DNA of 64,000 nt from Paracoccaceae bacterium. GTDB lineage: Bacteria; Pseudomonadota; Alphaproteobacteria; Rhodobacterales; Rhodobacteraceae. Where the stretch lies: the NCBI GenBank assembly GCA_021741245.1, contig JAIOYF010000004.1, positions 286,990 to 350,989 on the forward strand. Direction: 5' to 3'. Below, piece after piece: positions 1-9,214 of the stretch. Below the pieces are notes generated by a model. That model saw nothing but the letters and a program-made list of their open reading frames with translations, made no database searches and was not told the origin of the DNA. Both the position numbers and the translations under genes were made by a program. Every line of letters begins with the position of its first letter. Position 1 is the first letter of the stretch.

Positions 1-1297
1 TCATCGCGGTGGCTGTTGTGTTGAATGCCTTGCCCTTGAACAGGTTTTCCACACGATTGGCGTGGGCGGCATCTTGATCGCGGCGAAACCTATCAAGCCC
101 ACGTGCCAGATCGCCAACCTCATCTGATCTGGATTGGTGCACGATGCTGACCGGGCTGTGTTGACTGATCGCGGCGAGCTGTGTCGCCAGTTGCTGCAAG
201 GGGCGGGCAATCCATCGTCCCAAAAACAGACCTATGCCCGCCAGAATGCAGGCGACCACGCCAGCGGCAAGCAATGTCATTTCGGCTTTCTGGATGAATG
301 GGGCAAGAATGGCCGCCGGTTCGGCTTCGGCCACGACCGTCCACCCCACGGGGACGCCCGCTACCGGGTGATAGGCTGCAAAGACATCCACGCCTTGGGC
401 ATTGACCGTCTCTTGCATCAGCCCCGATTGCCCGGCGATTGCGGCATCCAGTTGTGGCGAGCGCGGTTCACTTTGGCCGATCTTGTGGCGCTCATCCTCA
501 AACCGATAGCTGCCGTCAGCACCGACCAAGGCGAAGGCATAGCCTTCAGCCCCACCCGCATCACCCTGCAAAAGCGCACCCATCAAGGTTGCAGGAATGC
601 GGATGGCCAGAACACCGATCCGGTTGCCCTTGTCATCAAAAATCCCTGTCGCCATGAAACTTGCTGGCAAATTATCGGCAAAGCCATAGGGGGCGAAATC
701 GGTGAATACCACGGTATCCGGGGCGGCTTGCATCGCGCTGGTGAAGGCGGATGCCAGACCGGTTTTGGCGAAGTCCCCGGTCAGGGCGTTTTGTCCCAGA
801 TCGTTTTGTTTGGTGACGGAATAGATCACATTTCCCAAGCTGTCGAAAAGATAGACCTCTTGAAAGCCATGCTCCTTGCGCAAGGTTCGAAAGGGATCGT
901 GCATCTTGGCATGGGTGCTGGAATAGGCCGTACGGTCCATGGCATCGATCAACTGGTCACGATCCGCCCCAGGGTATGGATTGCCATCGACATAGGTCGT
1001 TCGCAGATAGTCTTGCGCGGCGTCGCCCATGGCTTTGACCATCACCGACACCTGCCGCGTGCTGTCCTTTGTGATCCGGCTTTGCGCCGTCAGGATCAGT
1101 GTTCGCTCCGCTTTCTGGAACCAATGCTCGATGCGACCCGCGGCCCGCTGGGTCGCCATTTCGAGGGATGCGCCCGCTTGCTGAACCAAGGTGCGGCGCA
1201 TATCGGTCAGGAAAAATGCCGTATAGCTGGCAAAGAGCACCATAACAGACAGCATGAAGACTGCGGGCAGTCGGAATGTAAGGCTTGAAAACTTCAT
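1..1297 (-). CDS. Methyl-accepting chemotaxis-type sensor protein, C-terminus outside window
   Basis: Transmembrane sensor, probably a chemoreceptor that senses a periplasmic ligand and signals to CheA. The frame is open from ATG 1297 to the window edge, so about 432 residues are visible and the signalling domain is missing. A first membrane segment lies at residues 8-32, followed by a long extracytoplasmic region with Cache-like features (RIEHWFQKAERTL, then a segment with VYLFDSLGNVIYS). A second membrane segment is near residues 338-362, then a HAMP-like stretch ending in LARGLDRFRRD. The last visible residues (FKGKAFNTTATAM) look like the start of a PAS domain as found in alphaproteobacterial chemoreceptors. 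A histidine kinase or diguanylate cyclase output cannot be excluded. Confidence 0.75.
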   Translation of the reverse strand, partial: MKFSSLTFRLPAVFMLSVMVLFASYTAFFLTDMRRTLVQQAGASLEMATQRAAGRIEHWFQKAERTLILTAQSRITKDSTRQVSVMVKAMGDAAQDYLRTTYVDGNPYPGADRDQLIDAMDRTAYSSTHAKMHDPFRTLRKEHGFQEVYLFDSLGNVIYSVTKQNDLGQNALTGDFAKTGLASAFTSAMQAAPDTVVFTDFAPYGFADNLPASFMATGIFDDKGNRIGVLAIRIPATLMGALLQGDAGGAEGYAFALVGADGSYRFEDERHKIGQSEPRSPQLDAAIAGQSGLMQETVNAQGVDVFAAYHPVAGVPVGWTVVAEAEPAAILAPFIQKAEMTLLAAGVVACILAGIGLFLGRWIARPLQQLATQLAAISQHSPVSIVHQSRSDEVGDLARGLDRFRRDQDAAHANRVENLFKGKAFNTTATAM

Positions 1298-1365
1298 CGG
1301 GGCCTCCGTCCAAGGGGCGTGAACTGGACCCATGCGGGCACAGTGGCAATGCTGGACCAAAGGAA

Positions 1366-1392
1366 TAGGGAACGCCGATGAAGCGTTCCCTA
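1366..1392. terminator. 10-bp perfect hairpin downstream of gcdH
   Basis: TAGGGAACGC and GCGTTCCCTA form a 10-bp perfect stem around a 7-nt loop. It lies about 60 nt past the gcdH stop and before the chemoreceptor start, both on the minus strand. The T-tract on the minus side is weak, so it may be a terminator or an mRNA-stabilising hairpin. Confidence 0.45.
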
Positions 1393-1448
1393 ACAGACGA
1401 AGTTTTATTTTCTTTTTGCAGCAGCCGTGGCCGCAGACGGGGGCCGGT

Positions 1449-2672
1449 CTAGAAAAACGCCTGCAGCCCGGTGATCGCCCGGCCAAGGATCAGGGCATGG
1501 ACATCATGGGTGCCTTCATAAGTGTTGACGGTTTCCAGATTGACCATGTGGCGCATGATCTGGAAATCTTCCTGAATGCCGTTGCCACCATGCATGTCGC
1601 GCGACATCCGCGCCGCATCCAAGGCTTTGCCGCAGTTGTTGCGCTTGATGATGCTGATCATCTCGGGGGCTGCGTTGGCGTTGTCCATCAACCGCCCCAC
1701 CTGCAAACTGCCTTGCAGGCCAAGCGAGATTTCGGTCATCATGTCGGCCAGTTTCTTTTGATAAAGCTGCGTCTGCGCAAGGGGCTTGCCAAACTGCTTG
1801 CGGTCCAGCCCATATTGGCGGGCGGCATGCATGCAGAATTCGGCAGCCCCCATGACACCCCAGGAAATGCCATAGCGCGCGCGATTGAGACAGCCAAACG
1901 GCCCCTTCAGGCCCGCCACATGCGGCAACAGCGCATCTTCGCCCACTTCGACATCCTGCATCACGATTTCGCCCGTGATACTGGCGCGCAGGCTCAGCTT
2001 GCCGCCAACCTTGGGGGCGGTCAGGCCCTTTGTGCCCTTGTCCAGCACAAAGCCCTTGATCTTGCCACCATGCGCTTCGGATTTGGCCCAAACCACAAAG
2101 ACATCCGCTATCGGGGCGTTGGAGATCCACATCTTTGCGCCGTTCAGCACATAGCCGTTTGCGGTCTTCTTTGCCGTCGTCTTCATGCCAGCCGGGTCCG
2201 ATCCTGCGTCAGGCTCGGTCAGACCAAAGCAGCCGATCCATTCGCCGCTGGCCAGTTTTGGCAGGTATTTCTGCCGCTGCGCCTCGGTGCCATAGGCATA
2301 GATCGGATACATCACAAGGCTGGATTGCACCGACATCATGCTGCGATAGCCGCTGTCCACACGCTCCACTTCGCGTGCCACAAGGCCGTAGGCCACGTAA
2401 GAGGCCCCAAGCCCGCCGTATTCCTCGGGAATGGTCAGGCCCAGCAAACCCATCTCGCCCATTTCGCGAAAGATGCCCGGATCGGTTTTCTCTTCGCGAT
2501 AGGCGGCCACCACGCGGGGTTGCAACTTTTCTTGCGCATAAGACCGGGCCGCATCGCGCAACATGCGCTCTTCCTCGGTCAATTGGTCGTTCAGACGAAA
2601 GGGGTCTTCCCAATCAAACGTCGCCAGATCGGGCGCATCCTTGGATTTCAGTTTGGGGGCATCAAGGCTCAT
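1449..2672 (-). CDS. gcdH: Glutaryl-CoA dehydrogenase
   Basis: FAD-dependent acyl-CoA dehydrogenase that oxidises and decarboxylates glutaryl-CoA to crotonyl-CoA in lysine, tryptophan and glutarate degradation, passing electrons to ETF. The 407-residue protein has the family layout: helical N-domain ([17 protein letters not shown]), the middle FAD-binding part ([30 protein letters not shown]), and a C-terminal helical domain with RDMHGGNGI. The expected catalytic base is Glu386 in TYEGTHD. The start at 2672 was chosen over an in-frame ATG 69 nt upstream because GGAGG lies just before it and MSLDAPKL matches the family N-terminus. A LysR gene diverges upstream, the usual context for gcdH and its regulator. 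Confidence 0.95.
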   Translation of the reverse strand: MSLDAPKLKSKDAPDLATFDWEDPFRLNDQLTEEERMLRDAARSYAQEKLQPRVVAAYREEKTDPGIFREMGEMGLLGLTIPEEYGGLGASYVAYGLVAREVERVDSGYRSMMSVQSSLVMYPIYAYGTEAQRQKYLPKLASGEWIGCFGLTEPDAGSDPAGMKTTAKKTANGYVLNGAKMWISNAPIADVFVVWAKSEAHGGKIKGFVLDKGTKGLTAPKVGGKLSLRASITGEIVMQDVEVGEDALLPHVAGLKGPFGCLNRARYGISWGVMGAAEFCMHAARQYGLDRKQFGKPLAQTQLYQKKLADMMTEISLGLQGSLQVGRLMDNANAAPEMISIIKRNNCGKALDAARMSRDMHGGNGIQEDFQIMRHMVNLETVNTYEGTHDVHALILGRAITGLQAFF

Positions 2673-2829
2673 GGCATCCTCCGGTGTTTGGGACAGTGTG
2701 CCATGGGCGGCGGCTTTGCGAAACCTATCGGTTCCGTGCATACCCCCACAGCTGCGCTTCCCCGCTTATTGCCCAAAAAGCCCGGTTATGCTAGCGAAGC
2801 CTTGTCACCAGATTATGAGGAAAACGCAT

Positions 2830-3735
2830 ATGATAGGTCCGCGCCGCCTGTTGCCCTCCATGCCGTCGCTTGTCGCACTGGAGGCGGTTGACAGGCTTGG
2901 CACGGCCTCGGCGGCGGCGGCAGAGCTGTCGCTGACCCAAGGGGCCGTCAGCCGTGCCTTGCAGGCCCTTGAGGGGCAGTTGGGCGTTCAACTCCTGATC
3001 CGGGATCGCCAGCGCCTCCGCCTGACGCCCGCGGCCCAAGACTACGTTCGCCAGATCCGGGCGGGCCTTGCCGCGATTTCCCAAGCCTCGCTGCGTCTGC
3101 GCACCAATCCGGGTGGGGGCAGCTTGTCATTGGCGATCCTGCCCGCGTTTGGCGTGCAATGGCTGGCCCCGAAATTGCCCGAGTTTGCCCGTGCCAATCC
3201 GGGTGTGACGGTCAACCTGTCCACCCGTCTGCGCCCGTTTGATTTCGCGGTGGAGGCCTTCGATGCCGCCATCCATTTCGGTCGGGCCGATTGGCCGGGG
3301 GCAGACCATCTGTTGCTGATGGATGAGGTGGTCTTGCCCGTCTGCGCCCCCGGCCTGTTGCCCCAACCCCTTCGAGGCCCCGAAGATCTGCTCAGCCTGC
3401 CCTTGTTGCAGATTGAGGGGCGACCGAATGCCTGGGGGCGATATCTTGCCGTTCAGGGCGTGCCGGGACAACGCCCGCCGGGCATGGTCTTTGACCAGTT
3501 CGCCACCATGACCCAAGGCGCGCTGCATGGGTTGGGCGTGGCCTTGCTGCCCGTGTTCTTGATTGAGGAGGCTTTGGCCAATGGCAGCCTGATTCCGGCA
3601 TGGCCTGCGCGGGGCAGGGGCTTGGGCAGCTATTACCTTGTCTGGCCCCGCGATATGCCGCCCCGCGCGCCCTTGGTCGCCTTTTGCGACTGGATCAAAG
3701 GGCAGGTGTCAGCGGAGCCAGACCATCCCCTTTAG
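2830..3735 (+). CDS. LysR-family transcriptional regulator (GcvA/GcdR-like)
   Basis: A 301-residue LysR-type regulator. The N-terminal winged helix is clear (residues 10-65: LVALEAVDRLGTASAAAAEL, then LTQGAVSRALQALE), followed by a periplasmic-binding-protein-like effector domain with the GcvA-subfamily segment DAAIHFGRADWPG. The ATG at 2830 follows GAGGAAAA. It is transcribed divergently from glutaryl-CoA dehydrogenase across a 157-bp gap, so control of that gene, with a glutarate-related ligand, is the natural inference. Its last 27 nt overlap the convergent toxin gene's 3' end. Confidence 0.88.
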   Translation: MIGPRRLLPSMPSLVALEAVDRLGTASAAAAELSLTQGAVSRALQALEGQLGVQLLIRDRQRLRLTPAAQDYVRQIRAGLAAISQASLRLRTNPGGGSLSLAILPAFGVQWLAPKLPEFARANPGVTVNLSTRLRPFDFAVEAFDAAIHFGRADWPGADHLLLMDEVVLPVCAPGLLPQPLRGPEDLLSLPLLQIEGRPNAWGRYLAVQGVPGQRPPGMVFDQFATMTQGALHGLGVALLPVFLIEEALANGSLIPAWPARGRGLGSYYLVWPRDMPPRAPLVAFCDWIKGQVSAEPDHPL

Positions 3736-4461
3736 GCGCGGGTCGTCAAAGGCCTCGCGCCCAAACTCAAGGCCCTTGCGCGGGTGGTCACACAGCGCTT
3801 GTCCACCTTGGGGGCCGATACGGATGCGCCATGTCTGGCGGGTCTTTGGCGCAGGCGCGGCAAAGGCCGAACAGGTCAGAACCGCCAGATTTGCCCCGGC
3901 TTGCGGATCGCGGATCGATTGATATCGGATCACACCCGCCCCGATCCCGCGCGCCGTATCGGCCAGCGCCTGACAGGCGGCGTAATCCGTTGGATTCAGC
4001 CATGCGGGATCGGCAAGCGCGGGGGATGTCAGATCCACCGCCCCAGCGGCAATGGGCACGGAAAAGCCTGTGTAATCCGCCGCATTGGTCGGAAAGGGCG
4101 TCGCCGGGCTTTCCGCGTAAAAGAGAAAGCGGTAAAACACCATCTCCGCCAAGGCCGTCTCAGCCCGTTCCGCCCCATACCAGACCCCCGGTGTCAGGCC
4201 CGCCCGTCGAAAACGGCTGCCATGGGGATAGGGGCGATAGCGAAACGGGGTGACCAGCAGATAATCCAACCCCTGACAATCGGCGGGGATGGGGGGCTTG
4301 GTCTCCTCCAGAATATCCTCAAGCAGCGCCTGTTCGCTCAGGCTGTCGACGAGTTTAAGGGTCGACACCCGATGCTGCGCCTCGACCAGACGCCAAGCCG
4401 TGCCCCGATAGGGCCTTTGTTCAGACAACAGCGCGTCGGGCGTCCAGATAGGCGGCAACAT
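3709..4461 (-). CDS. RES-domain toxin of an Xre/RES toxin-antitoxin pair
   Basis: About 250 residues with the RES fold, whose characterised members attack NAD+. Family features are visible: YRGTAWRLVEAQHRVST near the N-terminus, then PFRYRPYPHGSRFRR, the GVWYGAE segment, ALAEMVFYRFLF and, towards the C-terminus, GVIRYQSIRDP. I chose ATG 4461 (MLPPIWTPDALLSEQRPYRG) over 4509 because it fits the family N-terminus; it overlaps the antitoxin 3' end by 41 nt, indicating translational coupling. The gene is downstream of a DUF2384-type antitoxin, the standard order. The 3' end overlaps the convergent LysR gene. Confidence 0.87.
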   Translation of the reverse strand: MLPPIWTPDALLSEQRPYRGTAWRLVEAQHRVSTLKLVDSLSEQALLEDILEETKPPIPADCQGLDYLLVTPFRYRPYPHGSRFRRAGLTPGVWYGAERAETALAEMVFYRFLFYAESPATPFPTNAADYTGFSVPIAAGAVDLTSPALADPAWLNPTDYAACQALADTARGIGAGVIRYQSIRDPQAGANLAVLTCSAFAAPAPKTRQTWRIRIGPQGGQALCDHPRKGLEFGREAFDDPRLKGMVWLR

Positions 4462-4798
4462 CGGCAAGCCCCGTGATTGTGGTGATCCGATCAATCGGGC
4501 GACCGCCAAGCGCAGTGTTCTCGGCCATCAGCCACTGTCGCGCCGTCATCGCGTCCCCGCCAACGATGGCGTCAAGCGAGCGGAACACGCGCACGAACAG
4601 GGCCGCAAGCTCAAAGGATTTTGACCCATCCTCAATGGCATAGGCGCCCTTCTTCATGCGCGACACCGAAGGTTCCGATACACCAAGAACCTGCGCCAGC
4701 ATGCGGGCCGGCAGCCCAAGGCTTTCGGCTGCGCGCAAGGCGGCCTTGGTCAGGACCTGCGCCCGTTGGTTGCCGTGGCTTTGGTTCAGATGCAGCAT
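4421..4798 (-). CDS. Xre/MbcA/ParS-type antitoxin (DUF2384)
   Basis: A 125-residue antitoxin. The central helix-turn-helix is visible as ARMLAQVLGVSEPSVSRMK, followed by the toxin-binding DUF2384 part (SFELAALFVRVFRSLDAIVG, AMTARQWLMAENTALGGRP, ITGLADVAAYLDA). The ATG at 4798 follows GAGG with good spacing. In this family the antitoxin blocks the RES active site and represses the operon. A promoter with overlapping repeated sites directly upstream supports autoregulation here. Confidence 0.88.
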   Translation of the reverse strand: MLHLNQSHGNQRAQVLTKAALRAAESLGLPARMLAQVLGVSEPSVSRMKKGAYAIEDGSKSFELAALFVRVFRSLDAIVGGDAMTARQWLMAENTALGGRPIDRITTITGLADVAAYLDARRAVV

Positions 4799-4807
4799 GA
4801 TGTCCTC

Positions 4808-4847
4808 TTTCCATGGAAAATATAGTGCAAATTTCTTTCCATAGCAA
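4808..4847 (-). promoter_or_regulatory. Promoter and candidate operator of the Xre/RES operon
   Basis: On the minus strand a TTGCTA -35 box (4842-4847) and a TATATT -10 box (4819-4824) are 17 bp apart. The element ATGGAAAG occurs twice, 28 bp apart, once inside the spacer region and once just after the -10; the proximal copy is part of the perfect 12-bp palindrome TTTCCATGGAAA (4808-4819). This arrangement suits repression by the antitoxin complex. Confidence 0.6.
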
Positions 4848-4854
4848 GAAAATT

Positions 4855-4883
4855 GGGGCCGCGAACCCACTTGCCGCGGCCCC
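4855..4883 (-). terminator. Rho-independent terminator of the sga-mcl-mtkA-mtkB operon
   Basis: GGGGCCGCG pairs with CGCGGCCCC (9 bp, 11-nt loop). On the minus strand it is followed by AATTTTC. It begins 20 nt after the mtkB stop and separates that operon from the toxin-antitoxin promoter. Confidence 0.65.
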
Positions 4884-4902
4884 TTTGCCCACCCCGACGG
4901 TG

Positions 4903-5799
4903 TCAGGCCGCGGCGCGGCGGGCAAGAACGGCGGCCATGGTTTCGCCCATGGCCGAAGGGTTCGGCGCAACCGTGATCCCATGCGCCGACAAAATTTCTA
5001 CCTTTTCCTGCGCACTTTCGCCAAAGGCGCTGATGATGGCGCCGGCATGGCCCATCTTGCGGCCCTTGGGCGCGGACAGCCCGGCGATATAGGCCACAAC
5101 CGGTTTGGTCATGTTCTGCGCGACCCAAGCAGCCGCCTCTGCCTCTTGTGGCCCCCCGATTTCGCCGATCATCATCACGGCATCGGTGTCGGGGTCATTC
5201 TGGAACAACTCCAGAATATCGCGAAAGCTTGAGCCGTTGATCGGGTCGCCGCCAATGCCAACACTTGTGGAAACCCCGATGCCAAGGTCATTCATCTGCG
5301 CTGCCGCCTCATACCCCAAGGTGCCAGAACGCCCCACAATGCCAATGCGGCCGGGCCGATAGATATGCGGCGGCATGATGCCCATGAACCCCTTTCCGGG
5401 GCTGATGATGCCGGCGCAATTGGGCCCGATCAGCCGCATCTTGCGCGCCTCTTGATAGCGGCGCAAAAAGCGCTTTACCTTCATCATGTCCTGACTGGGG
5501 ATGCCGTCGGTCACGCAAACGGCGGTCTTGATGCCCGCATCGGCGGCCTCCATGATCGCGTCAGCCGCAAAGGGCGGCGGCACAAATACAAGGCTTGCCT
5601 CGGCGCCCGTCGCCTCAACCGCCTCACGCACGGTGTTGAACAGCGGGCGGTCCAAAAGCGTCTCGCCGCCCTTGCCGGGGGTGACGCCGCCCACCACATT
5701 GGTGCCGTACCTGATCATGTCCGCGGCATGAAACGCGCCAATGCGCCCCGACATGCCCTGCACGATGACGCGCGTCGTTTCGGTGATGAGAATGGCCAT
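4903..5799 (-). CDS. mtkB: Malate-CoA ligase (malate thiokinase), alpha subunit
   Basis: A 298-residue SucD-family protein that with MtkA converts malate, CoA and ATP to malyl-CoA in the serine cycle. It has the CoA-binding Rossmann part (VIVQGMSGRIGAFHAADMI, VVGGVTPGKGG) and the ligase part with RSGTLGYEA, GIGGDPINGSSF and MIGEIGGPQEAEAA; the expected phosphorylated histidine is in RKMGHAGAI. I prefer malate thiokinase to succinyl-CoA synthetase because of gene order with malyl-CoA lyase and serine-glyoxylate aminotransferase and because residues such as DILELFQNDPDTDAVMMIGE match MtkB. Last gene of the operon; 11 nt from mtkA, with a GGGAGG ribosome site. Confidence 0.88.
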   Translation of the reverse strand: MAILITETTRVIVQGMSGRIGAFHAADMIRYGTNVVGGVTPGKGGETLLDRPLFNTVREAVEATGAEASLVFVPPPFAADAIMEAADAGIKTAVCVTDGIPSQDMMKVKRFLRRYQEARKMRLIGPNCAGIISPGKGFMGIMPPHIYRPGRIGIVGRSGTLGYEAAAQMNDLGIGVSTSVGIGGDPINGSSFRDILELFQNDPDTDAVMMIGEIGGPQEAEAAAWVAQNMTKPVVAYIAGLSAPKGRKMGHAGAIISAFGESAQEKVEILSAHGITVAPNPSAMGETMAAVLARRAAA

Positions 5800-5810
5800 G
5801 GGTTCCTCCC

Positions 5811-6983
5811 TCAGGCGGCGTTGCGGGGGCGGGCGGCAACGGCAGCCGCCGCCGCCTCTGCCAGCGTATCTGCAGAAATCAGCGGCAGGCCCGAGGCTTG
5901 AATGATCCGCTTGCCCCCTTCGACATTGGTGCCTGCAAGGCGAACCACGACCGGAAGGGTCAGCCCAACCTCGCGGTAAGCCTGCACCACCCCTTCGGCG
6001 ACCCAGTCACAACGGTTGATCCCGGCAAATATGTTGACAAGGATAACGCTGACATTGGCATCGGCCAGAACCGTGCGAAACGCCCGGACCACACGTTCAG
6101 GGCTGGCCCCGCCGCCGATGTCCAAAAAGTTTGCAGGCTCCCCCCCGGCCAGTTTGATCATGTCCATCGTGGCCATCGCCAGACCGGCACCGTTGATGAT
6201 GCAGCCGATATCGCCGTCCAGCCCGACATAGGCCAGACCATGGTCGCCTGCGGTGCTTTCGCGCGGGTCTTCTTGACTGCGGTCGCGCAATTCGGCCACT
6301 TCGGGGCGACGGAACAGGGCATTGGTGTCAAACGACATCTTGGCATCCAGCGCCACAAGGTCGCCTGTTCCGGTGATCACCAGCGGGTTGATCTCTACCA
6401 TCACCGCATCCAGATCGCGGTAGGCCCGATAGCAGGCGCGCAAGATCGACACCATCTGCGCGATCTGCCCGCCCTTCAACCCAAGCGAAAAGGCAAGTTC
6501 GCGGGCCTGAAACTCCGACAGGCCAACGGCTGGATCAATCGTCATCCGGCGCAGGCTGTCGGGGGCGTTTTCCGCCAGATCCTCGATTTCCATCCCGCCT
6601 TGGGCCGAAGCCACGATCATGATGCGTTCAGACTTCCGGTCGAGGACAAACCCCAGATAGATTTCTTGCGCAATCTCCGAGGCCCCCTCCACCCACAGCC
6701 GATACACGCCCTTGCCGTTGGCATCGGTCTGCTTTGTGACCAATAGTTTGCCAAACAGGCCGGCGGCAAAGGTTTGCACCTCATCCACGCTGCGGCACAG
6801 CTTTACCCCACCTGCCGCACCACGGCCCCCGGCATGGACCTGCGCCTTGACAACCCATGCCTTGCCGCCCAGTTCACGGGCGCGGTAGGCGGCCTGTTCA
6901 GGCGAATTGGCAAGACCACCCCGCGGGACAGGGACACCAAATTTCGCAAGTATTTCCTTGGCTTGGTATTCGTGAATATCCAT
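5811..6983 (-). CDS. mtkA: Malate-CoA ligase (malate thiokinase), beta subunit
   Basis: A 390-residue SucC-family subunit, the same length as methylotroph MtkA. It begins [20 protein letters not shown] and carries an ATP-grasp domain ([49 protein letters not shown]) and a CoA-ligase domain ([32 protein letters not shown]). The INRCD segment and the MtkA-like pattern throughout favour malate thiokinase over succinyl-CoA synthetase, whose own genes normally sit with the TCA cluster. A G-rich ribosome site precedes ATG 6983, 24 nt after mcl. Confidence 0.88.
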   Translation of the reverse strand: MDIHEYQAKEILAKFGVPVPRGGLANSPEQAAYRARELGGKAWVVKAQVHAGGRGAAGGVKLCRSVDEVQTFAAGLFGKLLVTKQTDANGKGVYRLWVEGASEIAQEIYLGFVLDRKSERIMIVASAQGGMEIEDLAENAPDSLRRMTIDPAVGLSEFQARELAFSLGLKGGQIAQMVSILRACYRAYRDLDAVMVEINPLVITGTGDLVALDAKMSFDTNALFRRPEVAELRDRSQEDPRESTAGDHGLAYVGLDGDIGCIINGAGLAMATMDMIKLAGGEPANFLDIGGGASPERVVRAFRTVLADANVSVILVNIFAGINRCDWVAEGVVQAYREVGLTLPVVVRLAGTNVEGGKRIIQASGLPLISADTLAEAAAAAVAARPRNAA

Positions 6984-7007
6984 CTTTGCCCCCCTCCCAA
7001 AGGGTAA

Positions 7008-7949
7008 TCAGGCTTTCGCGGCGATTGCCTCTGCCAGAACCAGCACGTTATTGGCCATCTTTTCCGAGGCAGCGTCGATCATCCGCCCATCAAGGCTTGC
7101 AGCCCCTTTGCCCATGCTTTCGGCCTTGCGAAGCTCTGCGATGATGCGCTTGGCCTTGGCCACTTCGGCCTCAGGCGGGCTGAAGACATCATTTGCCATG
7201 GAAATCTGGCTGGGATGGATCGCCCACTTCCCCTCACAGCCAAGGGCGGCGGCACGGCGCGCGCCATCCATATAGCCTTCGGGGTCCGAGAAATCGCCAA
7301 ACGGGCCATCCAGCGCGCGCAGGCCATAGGCGCGGCAGGCAATGACCATCCGCGTGATCGAGGCATGCCATTGATCGCCCGGATAATGCGGGTTCAAACC
7401 GCCAATGTTCGTGGTGCGGGCCCGCATGCTGGCGGCGTAATCGGCCACGCCAAAGTGCAAGGCCTCCAACCGCCCGCCAAACTGCGCAATCGCCTCGACA
7501 TTGGCCATGCCTAGGGCGGTCTCAATCAGGGCCTCGATGCCCACACGTGTGGTCAGCCCGCAGCCCTGTTCGATCTGGTTGATCATCGCATCAACCATGT
7601 AAAGGTCGCCCGGCACCCCCACCTTGGGCACCAACAGCATGTCAACGCGGTCGCCTGCTTGCTCCATGATATCAACGACATCACGATACATGTAATGCGT
7701 ATCCAGCCCGTTGATCCGCACCGAAACCGTCTTGCCCTTGCCGCGCCAGTCAATACCGTTCAGCGCCGCAATCGCATTCTTGCGCGCCTGCGGCTTGTCT
7801 GCCGGGGCAACCGCGTCTTCCAGATCCAGAAACACCACGTCGGCAGCGCTTTCAGCGGCCTTTTCGATCATGGTGACGTTAGAGGCCGGGACAGCCAGCG
7901 TGGAGCGCTGCAGGCGCGCGTGCCGCAGCGGGTAAAGGGTATGGCTCAT
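7008..7949 (-). CDS. mcl: L-malyl-CoA / beta-methylmalyl-CoA lyase (CitE/HpcH family)
   Basis: Mg-dependent lyase that cleaves malyl-CoA to acetyl-CoA and glyoxylate. The 313-residue TIM-barrel protein shows the CitE-family markers RSTLAVPASNVTMIEKA, the metal-binding VVFLDLEDAV, SVRINGLDT, the catalytic/metal site LLVPKVG, GIEALIET and GKWAIHPSQI. Members of this size also act on beta-methylmalyl-CoA and so serve both the serine cycle and the ethylmalonyl-CoA pathway. The context between sga and mtkAB points to the serine-cycle role. AAGGATC lies before the start. Confidence 0.9.
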   Translation of the reverse strand: MSHTLYPLRHARLQRSTLAVPASNVTMIEKAAESAADVVFLDLEDAVAPADKPQARKNAIAALNGIDWRGKGKTVSVRINGLDTHYMYRDVVDIMEQAGDRVDMLLVPKVGVPGDLYMVDAMINQIEQGCGLTTRVGIEALIETALGMANVEAIAQFGGRLEALHFGVADYAASMRARTTNIGGLNPHYPGDQWHASITRMVIACRAYGLRALDGPFGDFSDPEGYMDGARRAAALGCEGKWAIHPSQISMANDVFSPPEAEVAKAKRIIAELRKAESMGKGAASLDGRMIDAASEKMANNVLVLAEAIAAKA

Positions 7950-7966
7950 GGTCTTGATCCTTGGGG

Positions 7967-9169
7967 CTATTCAGCGGCGATGCGCAACTCGGCGTGCCGG
8001 ACACGCGTCGCGGCATAATGCGACTGCGCGGCGGCAATGCCGCTGCCAAATTCAATCTTCGCGCCTGCCTCGGCCAAGGACATCTCGGCTACGGCCAAGG
8101 CGGTCAGACACATGCCCTCATTCATATCGCCCAGATGCCCGATGCGGAACACCTTGCCGGCAAGGCGGGCAAGGCCCGAGCCAAAGGCGGTGTTATAGCG
8201 GTCATACCCGATCCGGATCACCTCGCGCGCATCAACGTCGGGGTGCACACGGATCGCGGTGACCGTGTCGGAATAAAGCGAGGAATGCTCGGCGCACAGA
8301 TCCATGCCCCATGCCGCGACCGCGCGGCGAACCCCGGTGGCAAGGCGGGTGTGGCGGGCAAAGACGGTCTCCAGCCCCTCATCGAGCAAACGGTCAAGGC
8401 TGGCGCGCAACCCGTGCAGCAACGGAACCGGCGGGGTATAGGGGAAGTAGCCCTGCGCATTCAGGCTCAGCATGTCGTTGAATTCAAAATACGCACGGCG
8501 GCCCTTGGCGGTTTTCGCGGCCAGCAATGCCTTTTCCGAGGCGGCAAGGATTCCCATGCCGGCCGGGCACATCAGCCCTTTTTGGCTGCCCGTGATGGCC
8601 AGATCGACGCCCCATTCATCCATGCGGAAATCAATCGATCCGATCGACGAAACGCCATCTACAAACAACAGCGCATCGTGAAAGCATTCCTCCATCACCC
8701 GCCGCACGGCTTTGACGTCGCTCGTGACACCGGTCGCGGTTTCATTGTGGGTCACGAAAACGGCCTTGATCTCGCCCTTGCGATCCGCACCCAGACGGCG
8801 GGCAAATTCGTTGACCGGCGCGCCCGCACCCCAAGCCACATCGACCAGTTCAACCTCCAGCCCCAGACGCTGCGCCATTTCGGCCCAAAGCGTGGAAAAC
8901 TGGCCATGGCGTGACATCAGAACCTTATCGCCCGGCGAAAGGGTGTTGGTGATCGCGGCTTCCCATGCGGCGGTGCCCGATCCGGGGAACATCATCACCG
9001 TGCCCGTGGTGGTCTTGAACAGCTTCTTCAGGTCCGCGAACAGGCCAAGCGTGAACTCACCAAAATCTGGCGCACGGTGGTCTTGCATCGTCACGTTCAT
9101 TGCACGGCGCACGGCCTCTGGCACATTCGTTGGGCCGGGGATGTAAAGGTGATGTATTCCGGTTTTCAT
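7967..9169 (-). CDS. sga: Serine-glyoxylate aminotransferase
   Basis: PLP-dependent class V aminotransferase that converts serine and glyoxylate to hydroxypyruvate and glycine. The 400-residue protein begins MKTGIHHLYIPGPTNVPEAV; cofactor residues are expected in GSGTAAWEA and FVDGVSSIGSIDFRMDEW, and the Schiff-base lysine in AITGSQKGLM. ATG 9169 was selected over 9223 because of GGGAGG six nt upstream and the family N-terminus. First gene of the operon. The related aspartate-glyoxylate enzyme BhcA is the main alternative, but no other beta-hydroxyaspartate-cycle gene is nearby. Confidence 0.88.
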   Translation of the reverse strand: MKTGIHHLYIPGPTNVPEAVRRAMNVTMQDHRAPDFGEFTLGLFADLKKLFKTTTGTVMMFPGSGTAAWEAAITNTLSPGDKVLMSRHGQFSTLWAEMAQRLGLEVELVDVAWGAGAPVNEFARRLGADRKGEIKAVFVTHNETATGVTSDVKAVRRVMEECFHDALLFVDGVSSIGSIDFRMDEWGVDLAITGSQKGLMCPAGMGILAASEKALLAAKTAKGRRAYFEFNDMLSLNAQGYFPYTPPVPLLHGLRASLDRLLDEGLETVFARHTRLATGVRRAVAAWGMDLCAEHSSLYSDTVTAIRVHPDVDAREVIRIGYDRYNTAFGSGLARLAGKVFRIGHLGDMNEGMCLTALAVAEMSLAEAGAKIEFGSGIAAAQSHYAATRVRHAELRIAAE

Positions 9170-9214
9170 TGTCGCCTCCCAAATTCGTTGAGGTGTCGAT
9201 GCCACCGATTGCGA

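Noticed and set aside
1332..2891. 519-codon plus-strand frame opposite glutaryl-CoA dehydrogenase
   Set aside because: It is the antisense of a strongly conserved gene; the translation has no domain and arises from high third-position GC.
4903..6983. Succinyl-CoA synthetase sucCD
   Set aside because: Gene order with sga and mcl and MtkA/MtkB-specific segments favour malate-CoA ligase, though a related activity on succinate cannot be fully excluded.
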